Source of the DNA: Sycobia sp. Sy_11
Lineage: Eukaryota > Arthropoda > Insecta > Hymenoptera > Epichrysomallidae
Assembly (NCBI GenBank): GCA_018907035.1
Contig: JACCIC010000226.1
Coordinates: forward strand, 731,001 to 795,000
Length of the DNA stretch: 64,000 nt
Direction: 5' to 3'
Position numbers and translations under genes: made by a program. Under the pieces are notes generated by a model, which ran no database searches, had not been told where the DNA came from, and saw only the letters and a program-made list of their open reading frames with translations. Of the stretch, positions 48,926-59,884 are shown piece after piece (position 1 is the first letter of the stretch; each line of letters opens with the position of its first letter).

Positions 48926-50289
48926 TTACACACCTTCTTCGATTCTTCGTTTGTGGTCCAGGATGGCCTTGCAAAAATTGCAAATCCTGGACCACTTGTC
49001 CGGGCTCTCCAGCATCAGCCGGACGATATTTTCAGGCCCACATGGCCGTACATCTCTCCAGACGCACTCCGTTTCGAGACGAAACACCTCGCACTGAAAA
49101 AACGTGTGAAGTGCATCGTCTCGGGGAGCACGACAGTGGGCACAGCTCGGATTCGGTACTTTCCCCATCTTGTGGAGATAGGATCGAAACCGAACATGCC
49201 CCGATAAGAGCTGCGTAAGGTCGTAATTAACCTCTCCGTGCGACCTCTGGAACCATGGCTTTCACTGCCTAATCAGTCGAGCCGTCCATCGGCCGCGCGA
49301 ATCCCTCTCCCAGCGCTTCTGCCATTTGATCATCGTGGTAGCTCTGGCCCGTGCAGCTGCCTCTATTCTGCCGAGAATATTTTTATCCTGGTGGACAACT
49401 TTCTTTTCTTGTGCTTGGAGATCAATGGAAAGAACACATACGATTGCCAGTATTGGCGACTCGGAGACCGTACGGTAGGAGCTCGCGATGCGTAATACCC
49501 TCTGTGCTGCACTGCCGCCATTCTTTTTCTATATTTTTGGGCCATCAGTGCATCGGCCTATACCTCCGCGCCATATAGCATGATGGATTCAGCTGTCCTT
49601 ATCAGCAGACACCGCTTGCAGGGTGCTGGGCCGCCGGCATTGACCATCAATCTGTCAAGTTGCGCTGTCACTCGGGCAGCTCTATCCGCCACTTTTTTAT
49701 TTGGTCCCAAAAGGTGAGCTTGGAATCAAGCGTCACCCCGAGGTACCTTACGGCTGCTTTGGTACTCACCGTCGTGTTTCCAACCTGTATAAGGCGTATC
49801 TTTGGGATACGTTTCTTAGTCAGGAGCACGATCTCCGTTTTCGCCGCCGCCAGTTCTAACCTATTACTCTCCATCCATGCTTCCACGCGACGCATCACCC
49901 GAGTCGCATCTGTGCAGCGTCATAATCCCTAGCGATGATGACAGCTGGTACATCATCTGCGTATCCAACCAGAAAGGTGTCCTGAGTCATCTGCATCCAG
50001 AGTATTCCGTCATATGAGATGTTCCACATGTCGGCTCCGAGTACAGACCCCTGAGCCACCTCGGAACTAAGTTTTTTCTTTCTCCGACCGTCCGATGTCT
50101 CCCAAACCAATTATCGATCGTTAAGGTAGTCACCCAATATACAAAGTATATAAGTCGGCACCTGAAAGTCTCGCTCCATGGCCATCAAAACATTTGCCCA
50201 TCCAACAGAGTTGAAGGCATTCCAAACGTCAAGGGTAGCCAGAAGGCAAACAGGTCGGAAGTAGTGATTACCCCTCTCTGTGCGCCTCG
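48926..50289 (-). pseudogene. R1-type ORF2 fragment: RT and C-terminal region
   Basis: From 50,289 down the minus strand reads LLATLDVWNAFNSVGWANVL (motif A with its Asp), then an in-frame TAA before LVWETSDGRR. Next come LSSEVAQGSVLGADMWNISY (motif B) and TFLVGYADDVPAVI (motif C, intact YADD). A frame change near 49,896 leads to RLELAAAKTEIVLLTKKR and VRYLGVTLDSKLTFWDQI (thumb). Further frames give the post-RT region, ending MGKVPNPSCAHCRAPRDDAL, a CxxC...H Cys-rich motif, and RRIEEGV. The stop and frameshifts make it a pseudogene. Confidence 0.85.
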
Positions 50290-50300
50290 CTAATGATATT

Positions 50301-50301
<1 letters not shown>

Positions 50302-50331
<30 letters not shown>
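50302..50331. repeat. (AAT)n microsatellite
   Basis: About ten trinucleotide units abutting the right target duplication of R1 copy 2. Confidence 0.95.
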
Positions 50332-50384
50332 TCGATGTTCTACTAGGCAGTATACACTATACAATTCGCATGCGCTAGCTCGCA

Positions 50385-50386
<2 letters not shown>

Positions 50387-50429
<43 letters not shown>
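50387..50429. repeat. (CA)n microsatellite
   Basis: About 21 CA units. Confidence 0.98.
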
Positions 50430-50430
<1 letters not shown>

Positions 50431-50559
50431 ACGCTCACGTTGCACAGACACACACAAACACAGTGCGCAAAACCAAATATCCATTATGTTGTGTCAAGTG
50501 TAATTTTTTATTAGCTGCTCAGACTAAATGTGACTATCACAAATTATCGCGAGTGAATT

Positions 50560-50890
50560 CACTTGATGTGTTGAAGTCGAGCCCTAAACGAAAAACGGCC
50601 ACTATACCAGAAGACTTACGAGAAAGTGATTTTGATACATGACAACGATCGATCTCATGTTGTAAAACCAGTTGAAACCTACCTGGAAACCTTATTCACC
50701 TGACATTGCACCTTCAGATTTTTATCTATTCTAGTGTATACTACATGACTTAGTTAACTAACATTGTTATTATTACGAACATACCAAAAACGGGATCGAT
50801 TCTTAAATAGCTGCAAATGATATGATCTTTTTTCAACGCGGAATTCATATATTGACAATCTCTAAAAATGGTCAATACTTTAATTGAAAT
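50560..50890 (+). mobile_element. Mariner remnant on plus strand (family D, cecropia/mauritiana-like)
   Basis: Degraded plus-strand frames read YEKVILIHDNDRSHVVKPVE, which holds the second catalytic Asp block (HDNARPH in intact relatives), then PDIAPSDFYLF with the third Asp. Much later comes FFQRGIHILTISKNGQYFN, matching the C-terminal FF.RGI..LP..W......GQYF. Only this C-terminal third is seen. The sequence differs from the other three mariner families in the window. TIRs could not be located. Confidence 0.65.
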
Positions 50891-51420
50891 GTTTGATCCC
50901 TTATATTTAAAATAAATCTTGTATTCTGGAAAAAAACACAGCGAAAATTTATTTTAGGTGCTAATACATATTTAATATTCTATAGAGTATTCAGTGGAAT
51001 TTATAGTTTTTGGAAAAAATGGTAAACAATAAATAGGATTTTATTGAAGTTTTTAGTGTACCATTTCACAAGACTTACATTTAATTCCAGTCTTCCCGAA
51101 CACTATAAATTTATTGTAGACCAAAATAAAGTAGAACAAAATGTTATAGATAATGTATGTATTTTTATAAAATCATCATGATTTTTGTAGTTTCTTAATG
51201 AATTCGGTTAGGAAAATATAAAGGAATCAAAAAAGTATGTGTATCAAATTTCCAAAAAAGCAGAGACAATGGTCTCGAAAAATTTAATTGAATATGTATT
51301 TTTTCCTAACTTCAGTAACGTGTATTATTTTGTATTAAATTAAATAAAAATTAATTTTGTACGGTATTTAGTTAATTACTGGATCCAGTGAGAAAGTTTT
51401 ATTCAAATTTCAAAATTTTC
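50891..51420. other. AT-rich intergenic DNA
   Basis: Nothing recognised. Confidence 0.5.
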
Positions 51421-51640
51421 TAGATATATATATACATGTGTGCGCGCGACCACGATCCCTCCTCTGTCAGAAACGCAACGCGTCACAGCTGTCTCGCTGC
51501 CCGATCGCAAACGCCCCTCTTTGTATTTATATAGATTCGGCTCGATGTACAGCCTGTATCGCGTATGTACGCGACTTGGATAGAAGGCGGCTGACCATGA
51601 CGTCAGATCCCATTCCCCTCTCTCTTTCTCTCTTTCACTC

Positions 51641-51675
<35 letters not shown>

Positions 51676-52000
51676 ATCGGCGCATACTGCGCCCGCGCAC
51701 CTCGTGGCGCTGCAGAATAATATCGGAGCGGAACACAGCGATGATAGCACTGAGTCCAGAGTCGTCCTTTTTTCCGCCCGCGTTAATGGACGGTACGGTA
51801 GGGTGCGCGTGCGCGTGCGACGCCGAAGTCGACCAAAGCGAAAGAGAGAGTGAGAGAGTGGTGGAGAGGGAGAGAGCAAATTACTTTCTCCCGATAGGGA
51901 GAGTTTCGGTTGTCTCTTGGATCGCCGAAGGGGGGCGGACGAGTGACGTCCGCGCGGGTTTGTGAGTCGGACAAAGGTCGCGGCACAGCGATGCTTTGAT
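51420..52000. promoter_or_regulatory. CpG-rich island with a CRE-like palindrome and (CT)n tract
   Basis: The block is GC- and CpG-rich, contains TGACGTCA (a consensus CRE) at 51,598-51,605 and a (CT)n tract to 51,673. A 222-codon minus-strand frame (52,071-51,403) and a 175-codon plus-strand frame overlap completely. Both contain low-complexity ERERER or SLSLSL and no domain, so I treat neither as a gene. A promoter or unidentified 5' exon is the best guess. Confidence 0.35.
51640..51673. repeat. (CT)n microsatellite
   Basis: About 17 CT units. Confidence 0.97.
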
Positions 52001-53230
52001 TGGGTGAAAGGAACTTGAAATTTCTTCAATTGAAGTACATTTTTTTTTCCAATTAAGATACAATTGTACACATAATACAGTGCTTTTGGAAAGTTGAAGA
52101 AAATAGATAAAGAAAAAATTCGTTGAATAGTTTCTGGATGTAAAATAGTGATCGTTGGTGTGAATTGTTAGCAGCGGCGTTAAATTGTGAGCGAAGTATG
52201 GCTATAGCGTAACAATGCAGAAAATAGTAACTTTTCACCAAGAATAGTTTAACATTAAAATTGTTCGCGCTGTATGCCTCAAGAGCATCGTGTTATCGAC
52301 GATGTAAACATTGCTCGAAAATGACGAGGACTGCAAGCTGCCACCGCATGCGCGTCATTTAAAAAGTTCTCGTGAGTATAATGACGTGAATCGACACCGA
52401 TAATTATGTATATATTGGAAATCAATTAATCATTTTTGACAATAGATTTACAGGTTTAACAACTCATTTTTCGCATACGTCTGATGTTAGCCGTTATGTA
52501 AGACCGAGTACCTGAACGAGAAAAAGAGCATTCGTTTTGTTTTTTTTTCTTTTTGTGAACTCGATATTTTTGTCCGATGTTTAATTTCAACGTATGATAT
52601 ACTTAACTAGAAAATATTCCAAGAATTACGAACTTGATATATTTAATAATACAGCTGATCTACTTCCTCCAGTTTCCTTGACTCCTTGGAAGGCATTTGC
52701 ATGCTTCCAATTCCCAGATGTGCTCTTTTCATTGAAATAAAACACATTAAATGCACAATAACGTTGTTCATTTAAAGTCACCTTCGATTCGCAATAAAAT
52801 TACTCGTGTTTTTAACTGTGAGATATATAATTCCAAAAATAACTCCACCTTAGTCGAGCCGGTGCAAAACACACATACGCACGCGCACGCGCACACACAC
52901 ACACACGCACCCATACGTGTAAACAATAAAGCACGACGTCAGCTCGTTATCCCTGAAAAGTTTTTTGCATTGTCTCGGTAGCGGAGGGAGGGGTGTTGGA
53001 AAATCACGCTCCCGTTCCCACGTGTCATTGCGCGGGAGCATTTAATAAGATTTCTCTTGCTACTTACGGTGTACCCATATTACTTTATTCATATTATTCA
53101 TATTATATACATATTACTTTATAAAGTCATTGTTATTTAACAATAACAATGACTTTACGTTACTATAATGTAAAATTTTACGACTAGCGTTACCTATAAT
53201 TTCGCCTATATCTGAATTTTTTTTCTTTTG
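52001..53230. other. Intergenic DNA with a CA/CG-rich patch
   Basis: CACACATACGCACGCGCACG and following CA repeats occupy about 52,866-52,911. No gene is recognised. Confidence 0.5.
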
Positions 53231-53233
53231 AAA

Positions 53234-53300
53234 TACGCGCGTACATGGATGCGGTACATGGATGGACATACGCGCGTACATGGATGCGGTATGTGCATTC
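53234..53300. repeat. 35-bp tandem duplication
   Basis: TACGCGCGTACATGGATGCG occurs at 53,234 and 53,269 with a 35-bp period. A shorter TACATGGATG also repeats inside the unit. Confidence 0.9.
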
Positions 53301-55388
53301 TTATAAAGAAAGTAATAATAAATTCTAATAACACCAATTCGAATATTCGAATGTTTTATTGATAAAAAGAAGCTTTACTTCGATAACTATTCATTTACAA
53401 CTACATTTTCAATCAAATTAGCTTTTATAAAATATAGAATTTTATTTTTTAATTTTTAATCCTGCATACTGATACAAATATATTGATTACGTTGAATTAA
53501 AGCACAAGACTTAAATTTTTAACTAATTAGCAAATGCAACAAATTTTTAACTAAATTTTCCAATTATTGCACCTATTGCAATATTTATCCGCATAAATAA
53601 GATTAATTCTTTAGCTCAACAAACAATAATTGCATACTAATTTTATTTCTCAAGATTACAAACAATTAGGAAATTCGTTTAAAAATTTCAATCATGCAGC
53701 TAGTTTTAATTATAATTATAATAAATTAATAATAATAATAGATTATTATTAGTAAAAATAATATTAATAATTGTTGTGAATTATTATTGTTGTGAATTAG
53801 TATTATTGTTGTTGTTGTTGTTGTTATGTAGTTGTTATAATGATAAACACACGTTTGTGCAAAATTCCCGAATATTTTCAATTCATTATTGGTGGCGAAC
53901 TTTATTTCTGACCATATCCTATTTCATTATATTCTTTTAAATTTACTACAAAGCATTTCTAAAAGCGTACACTTTGAAAACGTCAATTACACCGATATCC
54001 AAATAAGTTGGCAATGCGGGCAACCAGATCCGGAACAATCAGTTCGTTCAAAATAAACGCTTTGTAATCGGGAAAAAGTAACGTCACTGCGTAGGCACCT
54101 CGGTTGGACAATTACGCCCTTATGTAATCGTAAATTTTAAGATTTTTAATGATAATCCATCGAATACCGACAAAATAGCCTTAGTTGAACGGGCTTCTCT
54201 GTTCTCTAAATAATACAAAATACAATTACAAGACTCGAATTGATAAAATGAAAAAAATAGAGCTTTGTTATCAATTTTACTAAACGATTTATTGTTGCGC
54301 ACAAACGATGTATCCAAAATTATTTAACTGGAAAATGTTAATTAATCTATATAATGCCGTAAATTTACGAAATTCTCACAAGGAATATCTGCAGAGTTTA
54401 AAATCTAAATTTAACTATTAAAGCGCAGTAGCGAAATAGTTAACCATCTGTGAAAATTACTCTAATACTATAATAATATAAGCGTATTCACAAAGTTACT
54501 ATTATATACTTAAATTTTGTAATACATCTGCTGAAAATATAAGCTTACGAGATCAAAAGAAATTTCAATAAATTATTGATGGAATTGGAACGTTGAAGTA
54601 TTCGATTTAATCTTATTTTCTTTCTAAATTGTCAACAAAGAATTTTTTTATAGAAAAGAATTTTATACAAAGGTAGTAGTGAATTTAGTTTTCGGTTATT
54701 TTGTAGAGGTGTCAAATTTCAGCGATTTAAAAAATATTTCAGCTTTGAAAATAAATCTAGATTATTATATTATAAGCATGTAATTCATTTATGTTTTATA
54801 GTTTTACTTAAGTATCAATTAATATTTTTTTCTAAAGTATTATTTTCATTATTAAATTGAATTCTTTAAATTTTAATTAAAAAATATCAAAGGTTATAAT
54901 TATGTATCTCCCTTTTTAGAACCAAAAATTGTCTACGATAACTCATATATTTTGGTAGCTTTTAAACTAGTGTATTAAATTGTAATGACTATGTTTCTAA
55001 TGTTCTAGCTTTTGTAAATAGCTCTTAGTTATGATATTATTGTAGAAGATGTACGAAGTTCAGTCAATAATAAACGTAAACATATAAATTATTAAGGAAG
55101 AAATTTGATTAGCAATTTATTAAAAATATACTTATATTTATTTAGATCCTCGTGTATTAGACATATACCGATGTTCGGATCGAGTAATTTAAATATTGAT
55201 AAATGTTAAGATGCTGGATGTTCAGAGTGGCCTCATCCTGATTGGAATGCGGGAGCCATCGTATACTTCATACCGCCCTGAGCATCTATTTCATTATTAA
55301 TTATCAGTGATGCTTTCGACTGCCCCTCTTCCACCCCACCATCAATACGAAGCCGTTTTTAATTTCCCCATAATTTCACGATTTCTAG
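53301..55388. other. AT-rich DNA upstream of the host gene exon
   Basis: A (TTG)n run lies at 53,804-53,825. No upstream exon was recognised. The last bases, TTTCACGATTTCTAG ending at 55,388, form a plausible splice acceptor. Confidence 0.5.
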
Positions 55389-55576
55389 GCCTCGTACCGT
55401 CGACTCGGCAAAAGCGAGGCAAGGGATACGAATTGGTCGGCAATCATGGCGCTGGTGATGCTGCCGTGCGACCTGCCTTGGTGGTCGGCGGTAACCAAGC
55501 AGCTAGACAGGGCAGCCGCGGCCAGAGCCACCACCGATCTCGTCGAAGCGATGCAACGACTGCACGACATGTGCAA
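55389..55576 (+). CDS. First recognised coding exon of an unidentified host gene
   Basis: An ATG at 55,446 has A at -3 and G at +4. It opens 43 codons, MALVMLPCDLPWWSAVTKQL to RLHDMC, plus two bases, ending at GCAA|GTAAGT, a near-perfect splice donor. The same frame is open upstream to 55,389, immediately after TTTCTAG, so either that is a splice acceptor or the upstream part is 5' UTR. The DNA is clearly GC-richer than its flanks. Joining to the exon at 63,908 keeps the frame in phase 2. The protein begins with a hydrophobic, Trp-containing segment and continues with Ala-rich helix-like sequence. I do not recognise it firmly. The W...L...LVEAM...MC layout faintly recalls the N-terminal region of poly(ADP-ribose) glycohydrolases. 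Confidence 0.7.
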
Positions 55577-56744
55577 GTAAGTCTATCAGAGAAGTGGACG
55601 ATTTGTATAAATGTGAGCGTAAATATCAGTCCCAATAAATGATATATAGTTATTACTTTTAATAATGTAAAAGTTTTACCAGTTTTATAAAACAGTAATT
55701 GAATATTACAAATCATTCATCAAGGAGGATTTCAATACAAAAAAATATAATGGCTTATAGCTTAGTATGCTAACTATGAGGAAAAATTAAGTTTTAAGTT
55801 TATTAGATCACATGTTTAACGGCTGAAATATAATATGAGTTAGAATGTAACACGACGACATGATTTTTTAAATAGATTTTTTCATACAAATCAATATTAT
55901 GAAATTCATTCAAAAATCAATATTATGTTCCTCACTTTATACGATCTCGATAGAATAAATTTAATAATTGTTAGGCAATGCATTCAAGGGATAAATAAAT
56001 TAATTTCAATACCTTTCAAATATTATAATATCGATATAGCTTTTATAAATGGATGAACGATCGGAAAACACTTTATAAAATTAATACTCAATCATAAATA
56101 TTAGATACTTATAATTAACTAATTAGATTTTAATATTCGATTTTTCATTTTGGTCAAATGTTCGAGTCATGCCAGAGCTACGTAAACGAATCCTCGCTAT
56201 TTCGAATAAAAAGATATCATCATATGAAAGGTCTTTCATTACTAAACTCCGTTTTATAAATACATTATAACTCGTAGTTCATAATCTGGTTATTACAAAA
56301 CGTCGACATAAAAAATGCAGCGGCTTTTAATCATAAAATTCCTTATTATATCGGTATTTGGCCAAATCACCCCCTTACCTCGTGAAAATCAATCGGCACG
56401 TATGGTATACTGGTTCCTGCTTCAATAGGGGCTTTCGCCGACATTCCTCTCTGGATTAGTTCACTGTAATTGGCCTTGCTCGACTTCTCTATATCGTATG
56501 TAAAACTAAAAAAATCCAGCAAAATGCTGCCGAAACAACGCGTGCGCGTATCGGCGAATCGAAACCTTCAACAATTTTTCCTAAGAGATCCACGCTCGAG
56601 GAGAAAGTGAATTCGTTCGTAAAAAAATAAATATGCTAGTTAAATTTTCCTTTGCGGGTTTCTACTAAAATTTTTCGAGATTTTGTATGCCGTACTTAAA
56701 AAGGTCACACAACGGTTCAATACTGCAACGTCCATGAATAAAAA

Positions 56745-56746
<2 letters not shown>

Positions 56747-56804
<58 letters not shown>
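56747..56804. repeat. (TA)n microsatellite
   Basis: About 29 TA units inside the intron. Confidence 0.98.
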
Positions 56805-56806
<2 letters not shown>

Positions 56807-57050
56807 CTGACACTACTCTTACACCTTATATCTTTTCATTTTTGTAAATTTTATTTTTTCTTATGTGGAAAAATCTCTCTCTCTCTCTCTTTCTCCGTCT
56901 TCTCTTATAAAATAGTTGTATGTGTCAAATCATACTGATCATAATTTGTGGCAACAAAATTATGTTTTTGTTTTTTAGTGAAATAGGCGATGTTTTTTTA
57001 GTTTGAGACAAAAGAAATGAGAGTTCTTCACGAACAACCTCGAAATTATG

Positions 57051-57054
<4 letters not shown>

Positions 57055-57113
<59 letters not shown>
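57055..57113. repeat. (AT)n microsatellite
   Basis: About 29 AT units. Confidence 0.98.
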
Positions 57114-57115
<2 letters not shown>

Positions 57116-57233
57116 CCATTCTGCATAAAAATGTAATATTTGCTATTTGCAGACTATCATGTTGCTTTAATGTCAGTTGGCACCACTACTAAAATATTCA
57201 TGGTATTCAATTTAAAAAACAGAAATATACGAA

Positions 57234-57236
<3 letters not shown>

Positions 57237-57277
<41 letters not shown>
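57237..57277. repeat. (TA)n microsatellite
   Basis: About 20 TA units, bordering the minisatellite. Confidence 0.98.
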
Positions 57278-57281
<4 letters not shown>

Positions 57282-57284
57282 TAC

Positions 57285-57815
57285 CGCCTCTACGGAGAAA
57301 TATTGTGTTGACGTGTACGGGCGGTTGAATACGGTATCCTGGTGCCTCAGGGCGATTTCTACAGGGAGTATTGTGTTTTGTCGTTAGTAAACGATATCTA
57401 GCTTTCTCGGGATATTTTCTACGCATACTTTAATGATCGGACGGTAAAACACGATGCCCAGGTCTCTGGACGATTTCTACGGGGAGAAACGTCTTTATTT
57501 AATGAGAAACAATGTTCAGCTATGTCGGAACGACTTCTACGGAGATTTTCGTGTTTGAATAGTAGAATACAATGTTTTCGAGTTTTGTGTTCGGAGGATA
57601 GAAGGCGATGTCCTGGTATGACGGGACGACTTCTATAAAGAGATTCGTATTCTATCATTTGAATATCCCAACTCCCAGTAAAAGTCGTCCCTCGACACCT
57701 GGCCATCGTATTCTACCTCCCAAACATAAAATTCTCTATAGCAGTCGTCTCGAGACATATTCTATCATCCCAAGATGATACTCTCCGTACGTCTTTTTCT
57801 ACCGCTCGAACTCAA
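57285..57815. repeat. Degenerate ~60-bp minisatellite that switches orientation
   Basis: The motif TTTCTACGGGGAGAAA, or a variant, recurs at about 57,289, 57,357, 57,416, 57,473, 57,533 and 57,631. Each is preceded by a version of GATGCCCAGGTCTCTGGACGA. From about 57,660 the same unit appears in inverse-complement form (AGTAAAAGTCGTCCCTCGAC, ACCTGGCCATCGTATTCTAC, then TATAGCAGTCGTCTCGAGAC). The minus strand of the left half encodes a roughly 20-residue repeat (HCFSLNKDVSPRRNRPETWA) over an open frame at 57,419-57,706. Divergence between units is high, so the array is old. No family is recognised. Confidence 0.75.
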
Positions 57816-58566
57816 AAGTACAATTTTTCCACGTACAATTTTTAAAAGTACAATTTTTAAAACGTCTCAAGATCGAGAAAAATAGAGGGACTATCTAACA
57901 AGGGACTGTTCTACTTCAATGGAAGTTAATTGAAAAACTCCATCCAAGTTAAAGCCCATTCTTTTTAAATTATCAGTGTATTTTTCTGAAGAATTTGAAG
58001 TATTCAACTCGATGTTTTTTGGTTCCAAAATTCTTTTCAGCTGGTCTCTCCACTAGTTATTGCTTGATAGTTTAGTCTATGCAGATATCAATAATATAAC
58101 CGTAATAAATATGGAAAGCAAAGTATTTATTCGGAATATCGAACGCTTAGTATTTATTCGTTCAAAATATACTCATTTACGAATTCATGAAAATATTTTG
58201 TTAATCGATGCTGCAGTACTGGCTCTCTTTTTTTATTTAGAGTTTATAGTCACATCTCCCTGTTTAGGGTATTGGTGACTACATATTAACTTTATTTACA
58301 TATATTTACAACGTATTACAAGTTACAATTTTATACAGATACAAAAAAAAAAAAAAAATAAGTACATACTGATACATGATATATTTGGTACATTACATAG
58401 TATCTATTTCCTGCATTATTTTGTTTAAATTACATTTTTTAAATCTGTTATTCTTATATATTCTATAATCTTCTTACAATTTATAGGTAGGTTTAATATA
58501 TCTTTCACATCCGAGTTGAGTTTTTGGTGATCTCTTTCTTTACTGTATTTCAGACATTCTGTGAGT

Positions 58567-58730
58567 AAATATCGGATTTACTGACACCTCAGGATTCCAA
58601 ATTTCCAAAAATAAAACAAAAGTAATTCTCTTTAAAAAAATCACAAAATATCTGATGAACCGAAACTATATCTTAAAAGAGTTGAAATTGTTAAAGATAT
58701 TAAAATCTTAGGATTAACCTTTGACGATAA
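58567..58730 (+). mobile_element. Inverted partner of a non-LTR RT fragment
   Basis: The plus strand here (AAATATCGGATTTACTGACA...) repeats the minus strand of 59,472-59,640 over about 165 bp, with a few substitutions and small indels. It encodes the segment just after the RT catalytic loop, in broken frame. Confidence 0.85.
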
Positions 58731-58739
58731 TTTAACACC

Positions 58740-59806
58740 TAATTTTACGTCACATTTTTCGCATGTGCTTCTCTCTTCCTTATCAAATATTGCTCTATGT
58801 GTTATTGTCGTATGACCAATCCTTAATCTTGTAATGGATTACTTGATCTTTACTGTTTAGTTTAATAGCTGGGCTTTTTTCATAAATGTTATTTTTTATT
58901 TCGTGTAATATACTTCTCTTAAACTCTTCAGTTTCCATATTTTATTCCATTCTTCAAATATTTTGTTTTTAATTTTTTTTTTATTTTGTTTTTATCTATG
59001 ATTACGTCGATTTCTTGGGTTAATATTCGGAATCTGTGGTAGAACGGTGGACTTACTTTCTTTTTAATTTTGTATACTGTATCATCTTTAGTAGTTAAAA
59101 TTTTATTAACTTGGTTCATTGGTGTATCTAGTATTTTTATGCTATAATTCAAGAGCATTAGTTCCCTTCTTGATTCTAAGGGTATCATATTGCTTTCAAC
59201 TAGAGTGCTATATGTCGGGCTGGTAGGGGAAGCTCCCGTGGCGATCTTCATACTAGTATTGAGGATCGGATCTAAATTTTTAGTACATAATTTCTTGATG
59301 AGCCGTATGCTATGCTTCTATAATCGATTTTGCTCTGAATCAATGACTTGAAAGTGTTTTTATAATTTGTATACTAGCACCTCAGTTTTTCGCAGAAATG
59401 GCTTTGAAAATATTTATTTTTTTATAGCAGTGTGTTTTTAGGCTCTCTATATGATTTTTTCAAGTTACTTTATCGTCAAAAGGTTAATCCTAAGATTTTA
59501 ATATCTTTAACAACTTCAATTTTATCTCTTTTAAGATATAGTTTCGGTTCATCAGATATTTTGTGATTGTTTTTAAGAGAATTGCTTTTGTTTTATTTTT
59601 GGAAATTTGGAATCCTGAGGTGTTAGTAAATCCGATATTTTGTTAAGGGCTTCTTGCATTATTTTTGAACTAGTTTTTATATTGCTACCCGTTATCATAA
59701 GTGTAATGTCATCAGCATACATCGTAATTTGAGTAGGAGGAAGTACTGGCTCTCTTCGGTACCTTATTGAACAAAAATAGCGCGTACTTAAAAAGGAGTA
59801 ATTCAC
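58740..59806 (-). mobile_element. I/Jockey-type non-LTR retrotransposon fragment
   Basis: On the minus strand the order is RT motif C (near 59,720), the thumb region ILGLTF (near 59,490) and post-RT region (59,250-58,930), ending near 58,740 without poly(A). The RNase H domain expected next is missing. It resembles, but is not the same copy as, the element at 4.4-7.1 kb. It lies inside the host intron, antisense to the gene. Confidence 0.7.
58928..59806 (-). pseudogene. RT and post-RT remnant of the intronic element
   Basis: Minus-strand frames read PPTQITMYADDITLMITGSN, with the intact YADD catalytic loop, and then IMQEALNKISDLL. After frame changes they continue to ASPTSPTYSTLVESNMIPLE and SRRELMLLNYSIKILDTP, a conserved post-RT segment of Jockey/I-type elements. 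Stops separate the two parts. Fingers and motifs A and B are absent. Confidence 0.7.
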
Positions 59807-59884
59807 GCCATTTAAAGAAGCAATAAAGAAAGGTCTAAAAAATTCGTCAACCGAAAAAGAAACGACTTATTTCTCCAAACATTG

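Larger units (their letters stand above)
48651..50289 (-). mobile_element. R1-type non-LTR retrotransposon, 5'-truncated (copy 2)
   Basis: On the minus strand the element begins in the RT at 50,289 and ends in a 13-nt poly(A), seen as poly(T) at 48,651-48,663. CTAATGATAGTTA at 48,638-48,650 and CTAATGATATTTA at 50,290-50,302 are 13-bp target duplications with one mismatch. A 1.64-kb insertion made by target-primed reverse transcription is therefore well supported. Its 3' UTR contains the perfect 20-bp palindrome CCCGGGGACCGGTCCCCGGG at 48,693-48,712. The site is not 28S rDNA, the usual R1 target. Confidence 0.85.

Noticed and set aside
48763..49218. 151- and 109-codon plus-strand frames
   Set aside because: They are antisense shadows of the minus-strand R1-type ORF2 copy.
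57419..57706. 95-codon minus-strand frame as a repeat protein gene
   Set aside because: It lies within the degenerate minisatellite, has no start context and the repeat reverses orientation; kept only as a repeat feature.
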